64,000 nucleotides of DNA, taken from the NCBI GenBank assembly GCA_944382125.1, contig CALWMV010000002.1, forward strand, positions 93,548 through 157,547, given 5' to 3'. This DNA comes from an uncultured Lachnospiraceae bacterium (lineage in GTDB: Bacteria > Bacillota > Clostridia > Lachnospirales > Lachnospiraceae). Positions 37,446 through 47,497 of this stretch are shown one piece after another; the stretch's first letter is position 1; each line of letters opens with the position of its first letter. The position numbers and the translations under genes are program-made. The notes under the pieces were generated by a model, which made no database searches, was not told where the DNA came from, and saw nothing but the letters and a program-made list of their open reading frames with translations.

Positions 37446-38409
37446 CTTCTCCCTCTTCTCCCGCCTCATAGGAATAAACGGTCTTTTCCTCACCATGACC
37501 GGTAAGCTGCATGAATATGGATTCAAGGGATCCCTTCTGTCTGGAAAACCCCCTCACCTCAAGTCCGGAGGATATGAGCCTTTTAAGAAGTCCTGCCTCC
37601 TCATGTATGTCTCCGGAAAAATTGATCATAATGTCATTTCCGTTTATGGTCATTGACCTGACCTCCTTTTCCTCCTTGAGAAGCTTTATAGCCCTTGAAA
37701 GTCCGGAGCTTAAGCTTATCACTATGGGATTCTCCGCCGTCACCATGCGCATGACATCGGAAAGGCGGCCCGACATCACCAGACTGCCCTGATCTATGAT
37801 GCCCACATCCGTGCATATCTCCGAAAGCTCACTCAGGATATGGGAGCTGATGATGATGGTCTTGCCCTGCTCTGAAAGCTCGGAGATTATCTGCTTGAAT
37901 TCATATCTGGTCCTGGGATCCAGGCCGGAGCTCGGCTCATCCAGTATGAGTATCTCCGGATCATGTATCAGGGCCCTGGCCAGGGAAAGCCTCTGCTTCA
38001 TGCCCCTTGACAGGGCCTCCACAAAGAAATCCTCCCTGTCCGAAAGCTCCACAAAGGAGAGGAGCTTCCTGGATCTCTTCCTTGCGGTGATCCCGTCTAT
38101 CCCATAGCAGGAAGCAAAAAACTCCATATACTCTGACACCTTGAGATTGTTATATACCCCGAAGGAGTCAGGCACATAGCCTATATGGCTTCCCGGATCC
38201 CCGGCAAGGCTTGCGCCGGAGCTGTCCTCCATGATGATATTTCCGGAGTCGGGTCTCAGTATGCCGCACATGATCCGAAGGGCCGTGGTCTTGCCGGCTC
38301 CGTTCGGCCCGACAAAGCCATAGAGGGCCCCATCCTCTATCTCAAGGGAAAGATCATCCAAAGCACAGATACGCCCGTAAAATTTTGTTATATGTTCCAG
38401 CCTGAGCAT
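37435..38409 (-). CDS. ABC transporter ATP-binding protein
   Basis: The 324-residue ABC ATPase has Walker A GPNGAGKTTALRIMCG, signature LSRGMKQRLSLARALIHDP and Walker B LILDEPSSGLDPRTR. The C-terminal 100 residues fit the DUF4162-like tail of NatA/gliding-type ATPases. The start overlaps the upstream membrane protein's stop by 1 bp. It pairs with the permease downstream as an exporter, and the whole unit is headed by the VanRS-like pair. Confidence 0.92.
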   Translation of the reverse strand: MLRLEHITKFYGRICALDDLSLEIEDGALYGFVGPNGAGKTTALRIMCGILRPDSGNIIMEDSSGASLAGDPGSHIGYVPDSFGVYNNLKVSEYMEFFASCYGIDGITARKRSRKLLSFVELSDREDFFVEALSRGMKQRLSLARALIHDPEILILDEPSSGLDPRTRYEFKQIISELSEQGKTIIISSHILSELSEICTDVGIIDQGSLVMSGRLSDVMRMVTAENPIVISLSSGLSRAIKLLKEEKEVRSMTINGNDIMINFSGDIHEEAGLLKRLISSGLEVRGFSRQKGSLESIFMQLTGHGEEKTVYSYEAGEEGEDEA

Positions 38410-40913
38410 CAGCTTACCCCCGTTATCATGGGCACAGGAAGGAACATGACGCTTCCATCCTCTGCATTTTCATCAGGCAGATATCTTACCATGACGGCAT
38501 TTTCAGGTGACATGTAGGGAGCTATCTCCGCCTCAGTAAACTCCGTCTTTCCTGAATCTATCAGATCGTAGCCTCCTGTCTGATAATTATACATGGACAT
38601 GGCGCCGGAAAACTCCGTAAGGCGTCTGCCTTCCTCATCCGTCCTGCCCCTGAACTCCTCTGAAAGGCTGTTGAAGCGTACGGACTGCACCCTGACATCA
38701 GTGCCGAAGCTGTATTCCAGCACTGCCGAGGTGCCTCCGCTTATGGTATTCGATGCCGTATCATAATTGCCGCTCACCACCCTGGGCTCCTCGGAGAGGG
38801 CCGAGCGATATATCCTGTTGCCGCTGGAGTAATCCGCATCAAAGGAGGATATCAGGAGGGTCACTCCGGAGCTCTCCATGCCTATGCCGCTGAAAAGCTC
38901 CTCCTCAGGATCATCCTCGATGAAAGCGACAAGCCTTACATTCTGATAATAATATCCCACCGTTTCCTCAAGATAGTAGGCCAGCATATTGGTCTCCTTA
39001 AGCTTCCTTCCATAATCCCGGTCATCCCGGTCAAGGAGGTCTATGCCGGTCACATACTCAGAGGTGAGCTTGGCTGAGCCCGTGGGGCCGTAAATGGTCT
39101 CAAGGCCCGAAAGGTCCCTGCTCTCTCCCGGTTCAAGATCACCAACGGATATGATCCTTCCGAAAAGCAGCAGACTTACATTGCTGAGCCGGTGGGAGGT
39201 AGAATTGACTATCTCTCCGCTGAGCTCATCCTCAAAATACCCGAGACTGAGCTCAAGCTCTCTCTCCTCGTTTATGTCTATATCCCTTATAAGCTCAAAA
39301 TAAGCTTCGGAAAATGCGCTTTCAGAGCTTATGCTGATGTCTGAGGAGCTCCTGTCCTCAGTCAGCCCGTCTATCCTTATGACTGAGCTGCTGCGGTTCA
39401 TTCCTCCTGCCTCTTCCCTTTCCGGAAGCAGGGGCAGGATCGAGCTTCCCTCCGGAACCGTAAATGCTATATCCTCCCGATCCGGAGATGACAGCTTCAG
39501 GAACACCGATTCCTGATTCTGTCCCTCTGACATATATCTTATGGCCGCGTAGTCCGCATAAGCCGAGTCAAACCTTATGCCCAGGGAACATATCCATATG
39601 ATAAGGGCGGCCCCGAAGGCCCCTACGGTCATGCCGAAGGGATAATACACTGCCAGGCCCTTATATCTGAGATAAGCATAAAGCACGGGCCCGCAGAGGA
39701 TGACATAGATGAGGGCTATCCAGAGATATGTCCCCATCTCAGGAAGTCTGTCTCCGTCCGCCACATCCACCAGTTTTTTTACCTTCTGAAGCTCAGTGCT
39801 TCCCTCCCCCATCAGGGATTCCAGCTGCCTGAGCCTTGCCGATCCGAACAGATCTCCCAGAAGCTCCTCCACATATCCCAGCTGCTCAAAGCAGAAATCA
39901 CTTATGTCGCAAAGACTGTAAGCCGCAAGCCCGATCACGCCGCTTCCGATGCTTACATTAGTCAGTACGGCAAGGCCCCCTGACTGCATGACCTGTATGC
40001 CTGAGGGCAGATATACCTCTCTGACCATCAGCTCCAGCATCGCGCCATCTGGTCCCTCAGTGCTGTACTGAAGGCCCATATTGACCTCCTGATACTCGGG
40101 AGCGCTCATCTCCAGATCCTCGAGCATATCTCTGAAGCCGCCCAGAGGGTCGGAAGACACTCCCATGCCGATAAGCAGGGCACCTCCGTCCCTGACCCAT
40201 TCATATATGGCAGAGACCGCCTCCTCGCTGAGCCTGCTCATATTGAAATCTGATATTATGATGGCATCCAGCTGCTCATAGCCCTCCTTCGTATCGGGCA
40301 TGCTGCTGGGATTGAGTATGACCGTCCTCGTGCTGAGGCCTGAGTCTCCGGGACTCACTCCCCTGAAATAGGAGAGACTGTCCGGGTCGTTCGACAGTAT
40401 CCCCACCAGAAGCTCGGCTCCGTTTCCATGTATCCGAAGCGCCTCGGTCCTTTCTGCAAGTATGCTGCCATCCTCTTTTATAAGTCTGAGACCAAGCTCC
40501 GATAAGTCCTCCGGAACATTTATGGTGCTTCTGACCGCATCAGATGAATTCCCAGAAATATTTATATCATAACCGTATATGGCCTCTGTTCCGGATCCAT
40601 TTTCTATTATTACCTCAAGTTTTCCAGAGATTTCTGCTTCTGTTTTATTCCTTATGCCTATCTCTATCGGGAGGTATTCTCCCGAGCCTGCCACATCCTG
40701 ATACCCGTAGCCGAAGCTGAGCTCCACGCCGCTCTCCTGCGAAGGCCGGTTCAGCACCACGGTGGACTCAGGGAAAAAAGCGGTGTCATGCGAGCTCTCC
40801 CCTGAGCCCGAAGCCAGGACCGGTGTCAGCATGGCCATCGAGATCAGGACAGCAAAAAACAGGGCCGCCCAAAGGGACCCTATGATCCGTCTTACTTCCA
40901 AAGCACCCGTCAT
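38409..40913 (-). CDS. Large membrane protein with GATase-like domain, exporter-associated
   Basis: The protein is about 834 residues from ATG 40913 (848 in the full open frame, whose start is a TTG without a ribosome site). It has an N-terminal membrane segment, a beta-rich extracytoplasmic domain (about 55-170), a class-I-glutamine-amidotransferase-like fold (about 180-300, YEWVRDGGALLIGMG) without an obvious catalytic Cys, then two membrane helices (about 395-445) and a long beta-rich C-terminal part. I recognise no named family with confidence. It resembles the soluble partner of GldG-like or NatAB-like exporter complexes. It sits between the VanS-like kinase and the exporter genes. Confidence 0.7.
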   Translation of the reverse strand: MTGALEVRRIIGSLWAALFFAVLISMAMLTPVLASGSGESSHDTAFFPESTVVLNRPSQESGVELSFGYGYQDVAGSGEYLPIEIGIRNKTEAEISGKLEVIIENGSGTEAIYGYDINISGNSSDAVRSTINVPEDLSELGLRLIKEDGSILAERTEALRIHGNGAELLVGILSNDPDSLSYFRGVSPGDSGLSTRTVILNPSSMPDTKEGYEQLDAIIISDFNMSRLSEEAVSAIYEWVRDGGALLIGMGVSSDPLGGFRDMLEDLEMSAPEYQEVNMGLQYSTEGPDGAMLELMVREVYLPSGIQVMQSGGLAVLTNVSIGSGVIGLAAYSLCDISDFCFEQLGYVEELLGDLFGSARLRQLESLMGEGSTELQKVKKLVDVADGDRLPEMGTYLWIALIYVILCGPVLYAYLRYKGLAVYYPFGMTVGAFGAALIIWICSLGIRFDSAYADYAAIRYMSEGQNQESVFLKLSSPDREDIAFTVPEGSSILPLLPEREEAGGMNRSSSVIRIDGLTEDRSSSDISISSESAFSEAYFELIRDIDINEERELELSLGYFEDELSGEIVNSTSHRLSNVSLLLFGRIISVGDLEPGESRDLSGLETIYGPTGSAKLTSEYVTGIDLLDRDDRDYGRKLKETNMLAYYLEETVGYYYQNVRLVAFIEDDPEEELFSGIGMESSGVTLLISSFDADYSSGNRIYRSALSEEPRVVSGNYDTASNTISGGTSAVLEYSFGTDVRVQSVRFNSLSEEFRGRTDEEGRRLTEFSGAMSMYNYQTGGYDLIDSGKTEFTEAEIAPYMSPENAVMVRYLPDENAEDGSVMFLPVPMITGVS

Positions 40914-40920
40914 GAGTTTT

Positions 40921-42057
40921 TTAAGCCCGCTTAAGATTTTCGATCTCCTTATCAAAATGTATCTTGAGCCTTACGGTAAATACGGTACCGGAAAGATCGG
41001 AGGTCACCCCGATGCTTCCTCCATGCATGTCTACTATCTCCTTTGCTATGGCAAGGCCAAGGCCCGTACCTCCGGTCTTTGTGGACCTGGACTGATCCAC
41101 TCTGTAGAATTTATCGAAAATAAAGGGCAGATCCTTCTCCGGGATGACATAACCGAAGTTGATGACCTTTACCTCAACCGCATCATTGGCAGGTTCTGCG
41201 CTGACCCTGACTATGACCCGCTTTCCCTCGGCCCCGTATTTGATCGCATTGCCTATCAGATTCTCAAAGACCCTGGCTATGAGCCCTCCATCTGCGGTTA
41301 TCTCCAGGCTGTCCACATTGCTGCGGAGCTCATAGGATATCCCCGCCTCGGCAAAGCTGGGGTATGACTCCTCCAGAAGCTGGGACAGGAGCTTGATGAT
41401 GTCCACATAGCCGGGCTTCATGGTTATCCTGCCGTAGCTCAGCTTCGTAAAGCTGAAAAGATCGGCTATAAGCTGCTCCAGTCTCTTTGACTTGTTATAG
41501 GCTATCCGAAGGTACTTTTTCTCCATATCCGGGCTCAGCTCCACCTTCCCGTCAGAAAGAAGCTCCAGATATCCTATTATCGAAGTAAGGGGAGTCTTGA
41601 GATCGTGGGCTATATTGGTGATCAGGTCCGTCTTGCTCTGCTCGGCCTCCCTTTCGGAACGCAGCAGCTCCCTCAGCTCATCGGTCATCTTGTTGATATT
41701 TTCCGCCATCTCGGAAAACTCATCGTCTCCGCTCACCTCTATCTTCGTCCTGAGGTCTCCCGACGCTATGGAGCTTATGCCGTCGGACAGCTTCCTGATA
41801 TATGAAAGGGCCGGCCGCTCCAGCAGATAAAAGATCAGGGCAAAAAGCAGCACCGCAGATATGATGTATATAAATACGGCAGCCGGCGAGCCTGCCAGTT
41901 CCTCAGCCCTTGCCTCATCCACTCCCATTATAATGCCAATAAGCCTGCCCATATTGAATATGAGCAAGCCCTCGGTCAGACATACGGCAAAAGCCGATAT
42001 TATGATATTCAGTATAAAGCGGGTCAGATAGCGCTTCGTGATATCGTTATTTTTCAA
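40921..42057 (-). CDS. VanS-like sensor histidine kinase
   Basis: The 378-residue protein has two membrane segments (about 12-38 and 60-80) with a very short outer loop, HAMP (80-130), HisKA with LITNIAHDLKTPLTSIIGY (phosphoacceptor His near 148) and HATPase with NLIGNAIKYGAEG and GTGLGLAIAKE. It pairs with the response regulator, overlapping it by 11 bp. The short loop suggests it senses the membrane or a partner protein rather than a soluble ligand. Target genes are probably the exporter downstream (inference). Confidence 0.92.
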   Translation of the reverse strand: MKNNDITKRYLTRFILNIIISAFAVCLTEGLLIFNMGRLIGIIMGVDEARAEELAGSPAAVFIYIISAVLLFALIFYLLERPALSYIRKLSDGISSIASGDLRTKIEVSGDDEFSEMAENINKMTDELRELLRSEREAEQSKTDLITNIAHDLKTPLTSIIGYLELLSDGKVELSPDMEKKYLRIAYNKSKRLEQLIADLFSFTKLSYGRITMKPGYVDIIKLLSQLLEESYPSFAEAGISYELRSNVDSLEITADGGLIARVFENLIGNAIKYGAEGKRVIVRVSAEPANDAVEVKVINFGYVIPEKDLPFIFDKFYRVDQSRSTKTGGTGLGLAIAKEIVDMHGGSIGVTSDLSGTVFTVRLKIHFDKEIENLKRA

Positions 42058-42751
42058 TCTTATATCCTACGCCCCATACGGTGGTGATGAGCTTATCCTG
42101 TCTCTGGTCCTCCTTCATCTTGCCTCTGAGCCTTCGTATATGGACCATCACCGTATTGTTGGCTTCATAGACCTTCTCGTTCCACACCCTCTCAAAGATC
42201 TCATCCGTGGTGAAGACCTTACCCTGATTGGATGAGAGCAGGTAAAGTATGTCAAACTCTATGGGGGTCAGCTTTATCTCCTCCCCGTCTATGGTGACCT
42301 TGTGGTTGTCCTTGTTTATGGTCATGCCCCTGATGGTGATCTCATTGGCATCCTTCTCCCCAAGATTGTTGTTGGGGTTGAGCTGGGTATAGCGTCTGAG
42401 CTGGGACTTGACCCTGGCCGTCAGCTCCAGTGGATTGAAGGGCTTGGTCACATAATCATCCGCTCCCGTGCTGAGTCCCATGATCTTATCCAGATCAGAG
42501 CTCTTTGCTGACAGCATGATGATGGGGATATTGGACTTTTCCCTGATCTTTCTGCACATCTGGATGCCGTCCATGCCGGGCATCATGATATCCAGAAGTA
42601 CAAGGTGTATCTCCTCTTCATCCAGGATGCGAAGTCCCTCCTCTGCATCCTGGGCCTTGAATACCTTATAGCCATCCGATACCAGGTAGATCTCTACCAG
42701 ATCGGCTATCTCCTTTTCATCGTCCACGACGAGTATGTTTATATCGGGCAT
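42047..42751 (-). CDS. OmpR/VanR-family response regulator
   Basis: The 234-residue protein has a receiver domain with acidic pocket DDEKE, phosphoacceptor Asp in VLLDIMMPGMDG (about 54) and Lys in VTKPFNPLE, then an OmpR winged helix (about 130-230; TVMVHIRRLRGKM). It heads a five-gene unit with the kinase and the exporter. No vancomycin-resistance genes are present, so the name refers to sequence type only. Confidence 0.93.
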   Translation of the reverse strand: MPDINILVVDDEKEIADLVEIYLVSDGYKVFKAQDAEEGLRILDEEEIHLVLLDIMMPGMDGIQMCRKIREKSNIPIIMLSAKSSDLDKIMGLSTGADDYVTKPFNPLELTARVKSQLRRYTQLNPNNNLGEKDANEITIRGMTINKDNHKVTIDGEEIKLTPIEFDILYLLSSNQGKVFTTDEIFERVWNEKVYEANNTVMVHIRRLRGKMKEDQRQDKLITTVWGVGYKIEK

Positions 42752-42882
42752 CGCTTTCTCCTTTCCGAAGCGTAAGTATCATATCACTGTCATATATAGT
42801 ATATACGATTTTTGCTTCGATTTCCTTTCGGGGTTATTAAAAATAAATAAACTTTCAGCCCGATGCCCTGTTTTCAGAAGCT

Positions 42883-45141
42883 TCAGCCCTCAGCCTCCAT
42901 GGGTATGAAGGTCCTCTTGCCCGAGGGGCTCTTTTCCTTCAGGAGATCCTTCTCCTTCTGTATGGCCTCCTCCATAAATACCTCCTGAGCACAGATCTTC
43001 TTTTTGCCCCTTAAGTCAGCCTTTTCATAGCTTCCGTCAGGCATCAGCACATGGGCCTTGAGATTATCAGAAAGCTGCACATTGAGTATGTGTCCCGCCT
43101 TCATGCGGTTCTCGTCTGAGATCAGGGGAAATACTATCTCAACCCTGCGGTCCAGGTTTCTGGGCATCCAGTCTGCTGAGCCCATGTAGTAAAGGGCCTG
43201 TCCGCCGTTTTCAAAACGCATGATCCTTGCGTGCTCCAGGTAGCGTCCCACTATCGAATGAACGCTAATGTTCTCGGAAAGTCCGGGGACGCCGGCCCTG
43301 AGGCAGCATATGCCCCTTATTATGAGCATTATCTTCACTCCTGCGGCAGAAGCCTCATAGAGAGCATCTATGACCTCCTTATCACAGAGCGAATTCATCT
43401 TGGCTATGATGGAGGCAGGCATGCCCTTCCTGGCAAACTCAGTCTCCCTGTTTATCTTCTTAATGAGCCATTTTCTGAGCCAGATAGGAGCCAGCACAAG
43501 CTCATTCCAATGGTCCGGCTCGGAATATCCCGAAAGCATATTGAATACCGCAGTTGCATCCTCTCCTATCCTGGGATCCGTGGTCATGATGCCGCAGTCC
43601 GTATAAAGCTTTGCGGTAGAGTCGTTATAATTTCCGGTGCCGAGATGCACATATCTCCTTATGCCGTCATCCTCCCTGCGGACCACCAGGGTTATCTTGG
43701 AATGGGTCTTTAAGCCCCGAAGCCCGTATATTACATGGCAGCCGGCCTTCTCAAGCCGCTTTGCCCATATGATATTATTTTCCTCATCAAAACGGGCCTT
43801 CAGCTCCACCAGCACCGTGACCTGCTTGCCGTTGGCTGCAGCTGCCTCCAGGGCAGCTATGATGGGAGAAGTGGAGCTTACCCTGTAAAGGGTCTGCTTT
43901 ATGGCCAGCACATTTTCGTCCATGGCCGCCTCCCTGACGAACCTTACGACGGGATCGAAGCTCTCATAGGGATGATGGAGGAAGATGTCTCCCTTCCTGA
44001 TATTTGTAAATATGTCATCCTCATTCATGAGCTCAGGTATCTCTCTGGGAGTATAGGGCTTATCCTTCAGACGGTCAAAGCCCTGAAGGGAATATACTGA
44101 CATAAGGAAGGTAAGATCCAGAGGTCCGTCTATATGGTAAATATCTTCGTCCTCGACCCAGAGCTCCTTCTTGAGGATCTTCAGCAGGGATCTGTCTGCC
44201 CTGTCGCTGATCTCAAGCCTGATGACATCGCCCCTGCGGCGCTTTTTGAGCTGCTTTGATATCTCCTCAAGGAGGTCATCTATCTCATCCTCATCCAGCT
44301 CAAAGTCCGCATCCCTCATTATCCTGAAGGCAGCGGAATTGATGACATCATAATTGGAGAAGAGCCTGTCTATGTTATGCTCGATCAGATCCTCCAGAAG
44401 TATGGCGACCCGAAGCTCTCTGCCGTCCACATCCCTTCTTACGGGAAGTTCGATCATACGTTTTAGTACCTTGGGCACCTGGACCATGGCAAACTCAAGC
44501 TCTTCCTTCTGCTTTTTCTTTTTGTTCTCCTGCTCCTTGTCCCTGCCCTGCTTTCCCTGGGACTCCGCCTTTTTCCTGCGGAGGAGGGCTGCAATGTTCA
44601 GGGTCTTATTGAGTATCAGCGGGAAGGGCCTTGAGGAATCAAAGGCCATCGGAGTCAAAACAGGATATACATTGTCATCGAAATATCTGTTAAGATATCT
44701 GATTTCTTCGTCTGTAAGCTCATCAAAATCAGAAACTATCAGAAGTCCGTCATTCCGAAGATCCCTGAGGAGGGAACGCTTATAGGTGCTGTACTGCTGC
44801 TCCACCATGGCATGGGTGCGCTGCTGCACTGCCTCAAACTGCTCCGACGCAGTCATGCCGGCTATATCAGTGCCCTTATAATCAGCATGGATCATATCCT
44901 TCAGGGAAGCCACCCTGACCATGAAAAATTCATCCAGATTGGAAGCAGTGATGCTGAGGAACTTCAGCCTTTCAAAAAGCAGATTATGCCTGTCTCTGGC
45001 CTCCTCCAGTATCCTCATGTTGAAAAGGAGCCAGCTCAGCTCCCTGTTATAGTATCTGTTGCCGGGAAGGCTGAGATCCAGGGCCTGCTCCTGTCCGTTC
45101 CTCTGGATATCATTTTCCTGTATTTTTGTCCCTTTTCCCAT
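42883..45141 (-). CDS. ppk1: Polyphosphate kinase 1
   Basis: The 752-residue protein makes polyphosphate from ATP. Motifs include the autophosphorylated His in LKTHSKITLVVRR, VHLGTGNYNDSTAKLYTD and the phospholipase-D-like C-terminal part MGSADWMPRNLDRRVEI. It lies 3 bp after ppx. An inserted charged stretch near residues 195-220 (KQGRDKEQENKKKKQKE) is unusual for the family but keeps frame. The C-terminus is complete. Confidence 0.96.
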   Translation of the reverse strand: MGKGTKIQENDIQRNGQEQALDLSLPGNRYYNRELSWLLFNMRILEEARDRHNLLFERLKFLSITASNLDEFFMVRVASLKDMIHADYKGTDIAGMTASEQFEAVQQRTHAMVEQQYSTYKRSLLRDLRNDGLLIVSDFDELTDEEIRYLNRYFDDNVYPVLTPMAFDSSRPFPLILNKTLNIAALLRRKKAESQGKQGRDKEQENKKKKQKEELEFAMVQVPKVLKRMIELPVRRDVDGRELRVAILLEDLIEHNIDRLFSNYDVINSAAFRIMRDADFELDEDEIDDLLEEISKQLKKRRRGDVIRLEISDRADRSLLKILKKELWVEDEDIYHIDGPLDLTFLMSVYSLQGFDRLKDKPYTPREIPELMNEDDIFTNIRKGDIFLHHPYESFDPVVRFVREAAMDENVLAIKQTLYRVSSTSPIIAALEAAAANGKQVTVLVELKARFDEENNIIWAKRLEKAGCHVIYGLRGLKTHSKITLVVRREDDGIRRYVHLGTGNYNDSTAKLYTDCGIMTTDPRIGEDATAVFNMLSGYSEPDHWNELVLAPIWLRKWLIKKINRETEFARKGMPASIIAKMNSLCDKEVIDALYEASAAGVKIMLIIRGICCLRAGVPGLSENISVHSIVGRYLEHARIMRFENGGQALYYMGSADWMPRNLDRRVEIVFPLISDENRMKAGHILNVQLSDNLKAHVLMPDGSYEKADLRGKKKICAQEVFMEEAIQKEKDLLKEKSPSGKRTFIPMEAEG

Positions 45142-45143
45142 AT

Positions 45144-46679
45144 TTAAATCCTCTTTTTCTGCCTGAACACAGGCTTAAGGCCGAATACCTCTGCAAAAAG
45201 CACCGAATTTTCATCTACTGCAAGCCTCTCCAGAGTCAGGTCGCCGTCATAGGAGGCAAGTATCGAGAGCTCCATGCTCTTTTCCTTAAGTGCCACCTTT
45301 GTATCCCTGAGCTTGTCCACATGTCCCCGGTCCAGAGCATTGGCAAGGCAGAGTATGGCGGAAAGCTTTGCCAGCCTTATGGGATCCCCTGATTCAGCCG
45401 CAAGCTCATAGTCAAAGGAGGCCGTATTTCTCACCCTGACGACTCCGGCTATCATCTTCCTTTCCGCATGGGAAAGGCCTATTATCTCTGTCGAGAGGAC
45501 TATGAAGTAGCCGCACTCATCCACATTTTTGATGCTGACGAATTTGCCGCAGTCATGAAGTATGGCGGCTATCTGAAGCATCAGTCTGTCCCGCTTTGAA
45601 AGCCCGCTGAATTTCTTTACGGCATCAAATATGAGCAGGGCATACTCCTCAACGGCTGCGGAATGAGAAGTATCGCAGCGATAGCGCTTGGCCATGTTCC
45701 TGGACTCCGATATGATGTCCGCCTCAAAATCATGGCCGCTCTTATAGAGCTTGACCTTCTCGGCATATTCCACTGCCATTCCGTCCGTAAAATTGACGCA
45801 GGGGAAGAAAAGCTTCTTTGCCCCTGTTATCTCGATTATCCTCTTATAATATATGGCGGCTATCGGAAGCAGCCTTGCATAATTGCCTGCACTGCCGAGT
45901 ATCTCCGTTATCTCCGAATTCTTCATCCCCATGACATGGCGGCATTCGGCTATTATCCTTTCTGCGGGCACAGCCCTTCTCAAAAGCTCAGGCTTTTCCT
46001 GGGCCCAGTACTTGTAAAGTATATTTTCTCCTATGCCGAAGATGGTCTCTATATCGAGACCCTTGAGATAAAGCTTTTTATAATTCAGCAGCTCCGAATT
46101 GACCATCTCCTCGGCCCGATCCAGCATCTGATCATCCGCTATGCGGGCACGACTCAGGTCGGAAAGGATCTTGCCTGCGCCGAGGGAGATATTTTCCGTG
46201 GATATGAGGGCATCATTATCGAAGATGGAAAACTGCAGGCTTCCGTAGCCCGTATCCAATATGAGGGTTCCGGACTTGATCACGTCGTTGAAGCCATTTT
46301 CATTGAGGGCAACGGCCTTGTAGTTAAGGTACCTCTGCTCCGAATTGGAGATGAGTTCCACCTCTATGCCCGTCCTGACCTTTATGCGGTCCAGGATTAT
46401 GTCGCAGTTTTCGGCCTCCCTGACTGCCACAGTAGCATAGGCCTTGTAGCCGTCAGCCTTATAGGCCTTAAGCACCGAGGCATACTTCTCCAGCATCTCG
46501 CAGAGGGAATCCAGGGACTCTATAGATATGCGTCCCTTTCCGAAGGTATCGCTGAACAGAGGCAATACGGTAGTGGCTCTCTCCACTATCCTGATACCCC
46601 CTCCGGATCTTATCTCGTAGATGGCAAGCTCCTGTTCAACACTGCCCAGACATATAGCACCAAAAATCTTATAAGCCAT
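45144..46679 (-). CDS. ppx: Exopolyphosphatase / Ppx-GppA family with HD domain
   Basis: The 511-residue protein has an actin-like Ppx/GppA domain (1-300) and an HD-type domain (about 305-500) with ILHDCGKFVS. Ppx/GppA enzymes cut polyphosphate or pppGpp. The second phosphate loop reads DTGYGSLQFS where the family has DxGGGSxE, a visible deviation. It lies 3 bp before ppk1, so synthesis and turnover are likely co-expressed. Which substrate it prefers cannot be told. Confidence 0.88.
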   Translation of the reverse strand: MAYKIFGAICLGSVEQELAIYEIRSGGGIRIVERATTVLPLFSDTFGKGRISIESLDSLCEMLEKYASVLKAYKADGYKAYATVAVREAENCDIILDRIKVRTGIEVELISNSEQRYLNYKAVALNENGFNDVIKSGTLILDTGYGSLQFSIFDNDALISTENISLGAGKILSDLSRARIADDQMLDRAEEMVNSELLNYKKLYLKGLDIETIFGIGENILYKYWAQEKPELLRRAVPAERIIAECRHVMGMKNSEITEILGSAGNYARLLPIAAIYYKRIIEITGAKKLFFPCVNFTDGMAVEYAEKVKLYKSGHDFEADIISESRNMAKRYRCDTSHSAAVEEYALLIFDAVKKFSGLSKRDRLMLQIAAILHDCGKFVSIKNVDECGYFIVLSTEIIGLSHAERKMIAGVVRVRNTASFDYELAAESGDPIRLAKLSAILCLANALDRGHVDKLRDTKVALKEKSMELSILASYDGDLTLERLAVDENSVLFAEVFGLKPVFRQKKRI

Positions 46680-46694
46680 ATCCTACCCCTGTAC

Positions 46695-47441
46695 TTATGC
46701 TGCATGGGTCCTTTCTATGTCCCTTATCATTGAGCTTATCAGCTCCTGGAGATAAAGCCCATGCTTCTTTTTATATTCCTCCGGTATCTCCTTTGAATAA
46801 AAGGGTTCACCGAATCTGATCACGATCTTCTTTTTTCTGATCATGGGCATATGCTTCTCAAATATGTCATCGGTACCGTATATGGCCACAGGGACTATGC
46901 GGCAGCCCGACTTCTGGGCGATCTTGAGGCTTCCCTCATGGAACTCCAGAAGCTCTCCGGGATCCTCGTTCCTGTTCCTGGTGCCCTCCGGATAGATGAT
47001 AACGGATACGCCTCCCTTTATCTGGGCAATGGCATCCATGATAGTCTTAAGGCCCTGCTTTATGTCATCCCGGTTAAGGAACAGGCAGCCTATCTTTGCC
47101 ATCCAGAAGCGAAGCAGGGGGATCCTGCTCATCTCAGCCTTTGCTATGAAGCCCGCAGGAGCCTTCAGCTGGGCATAGGTACTGATGATATCAAAATAAG
47201 ATCTGTGATTGCCGACATAAAGCACCGCCTCTGAATCCGGGATATGCTCTCTGCCCTCCACCGTCACGTCAGTACCTGAGAGCCGGAGGACTATCCCGAA
47301 GGCCCAGTGCACCATGGCCGTGCTCACCTCAAGCGTGGCCCTGCCGGTCCTTCCCTTGATCAGCCATCCGAAGAAAAGCACGGGAAGGCCCAGAGTCAGA
47401 AAAAGTATCAAAAATGTCAGCACCAATATTATTCTAATCAT
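46695..47441 (-). CDS. plsC: 1-acyl-sn-glycerol-3-phosphate acyltransferase
   Basis: The 248-residue protein has an N-terminal membrane anchor and the PlsC motifs GNHRSYFDI (HX4D), FLNRDD and YPEGTRNR, plus IVPVAIYG. It transfers an acyl group to lysophosphatidate, forming phosphatidate for membrane lipids. Length is typical. It lies 15 bp before ppx. Confidence 0.93.
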   Translation of the reverse strand: MIRIILVLTFLILFLTLGLPVLFFGWLIKGRTGRATLEVSTAMVHWAFGIVLRLSGTDVTVEGREHIPDSEAVLYVGNHRSYFDIISTYAQLKAPAGFIAKAEMSRIPLLRFWMAKIGCLFLNRDDIKQGLKTIMDAIAQIKGGVSVIIYPEGTRNRNEDPGELLEFHEGSLKIAQKSGCRIVPVAIYGTDDIFEKHMPMIRKKKIVIRFGEPFYSKEIPEEYKKKHGLYLQELISSMIRDIERTHAA

Positions 47442-47497
47442 GTAAATTCTTTCCGGAATATTTGTAAATTCCAGTTATATTTTATGTATATCCGGCA

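Noticed and set aside
42047..42751. Vancomycin resistance locus
   Set aside because: Only VanRS-type regulators are similar; no vanH/A/X genes are present.
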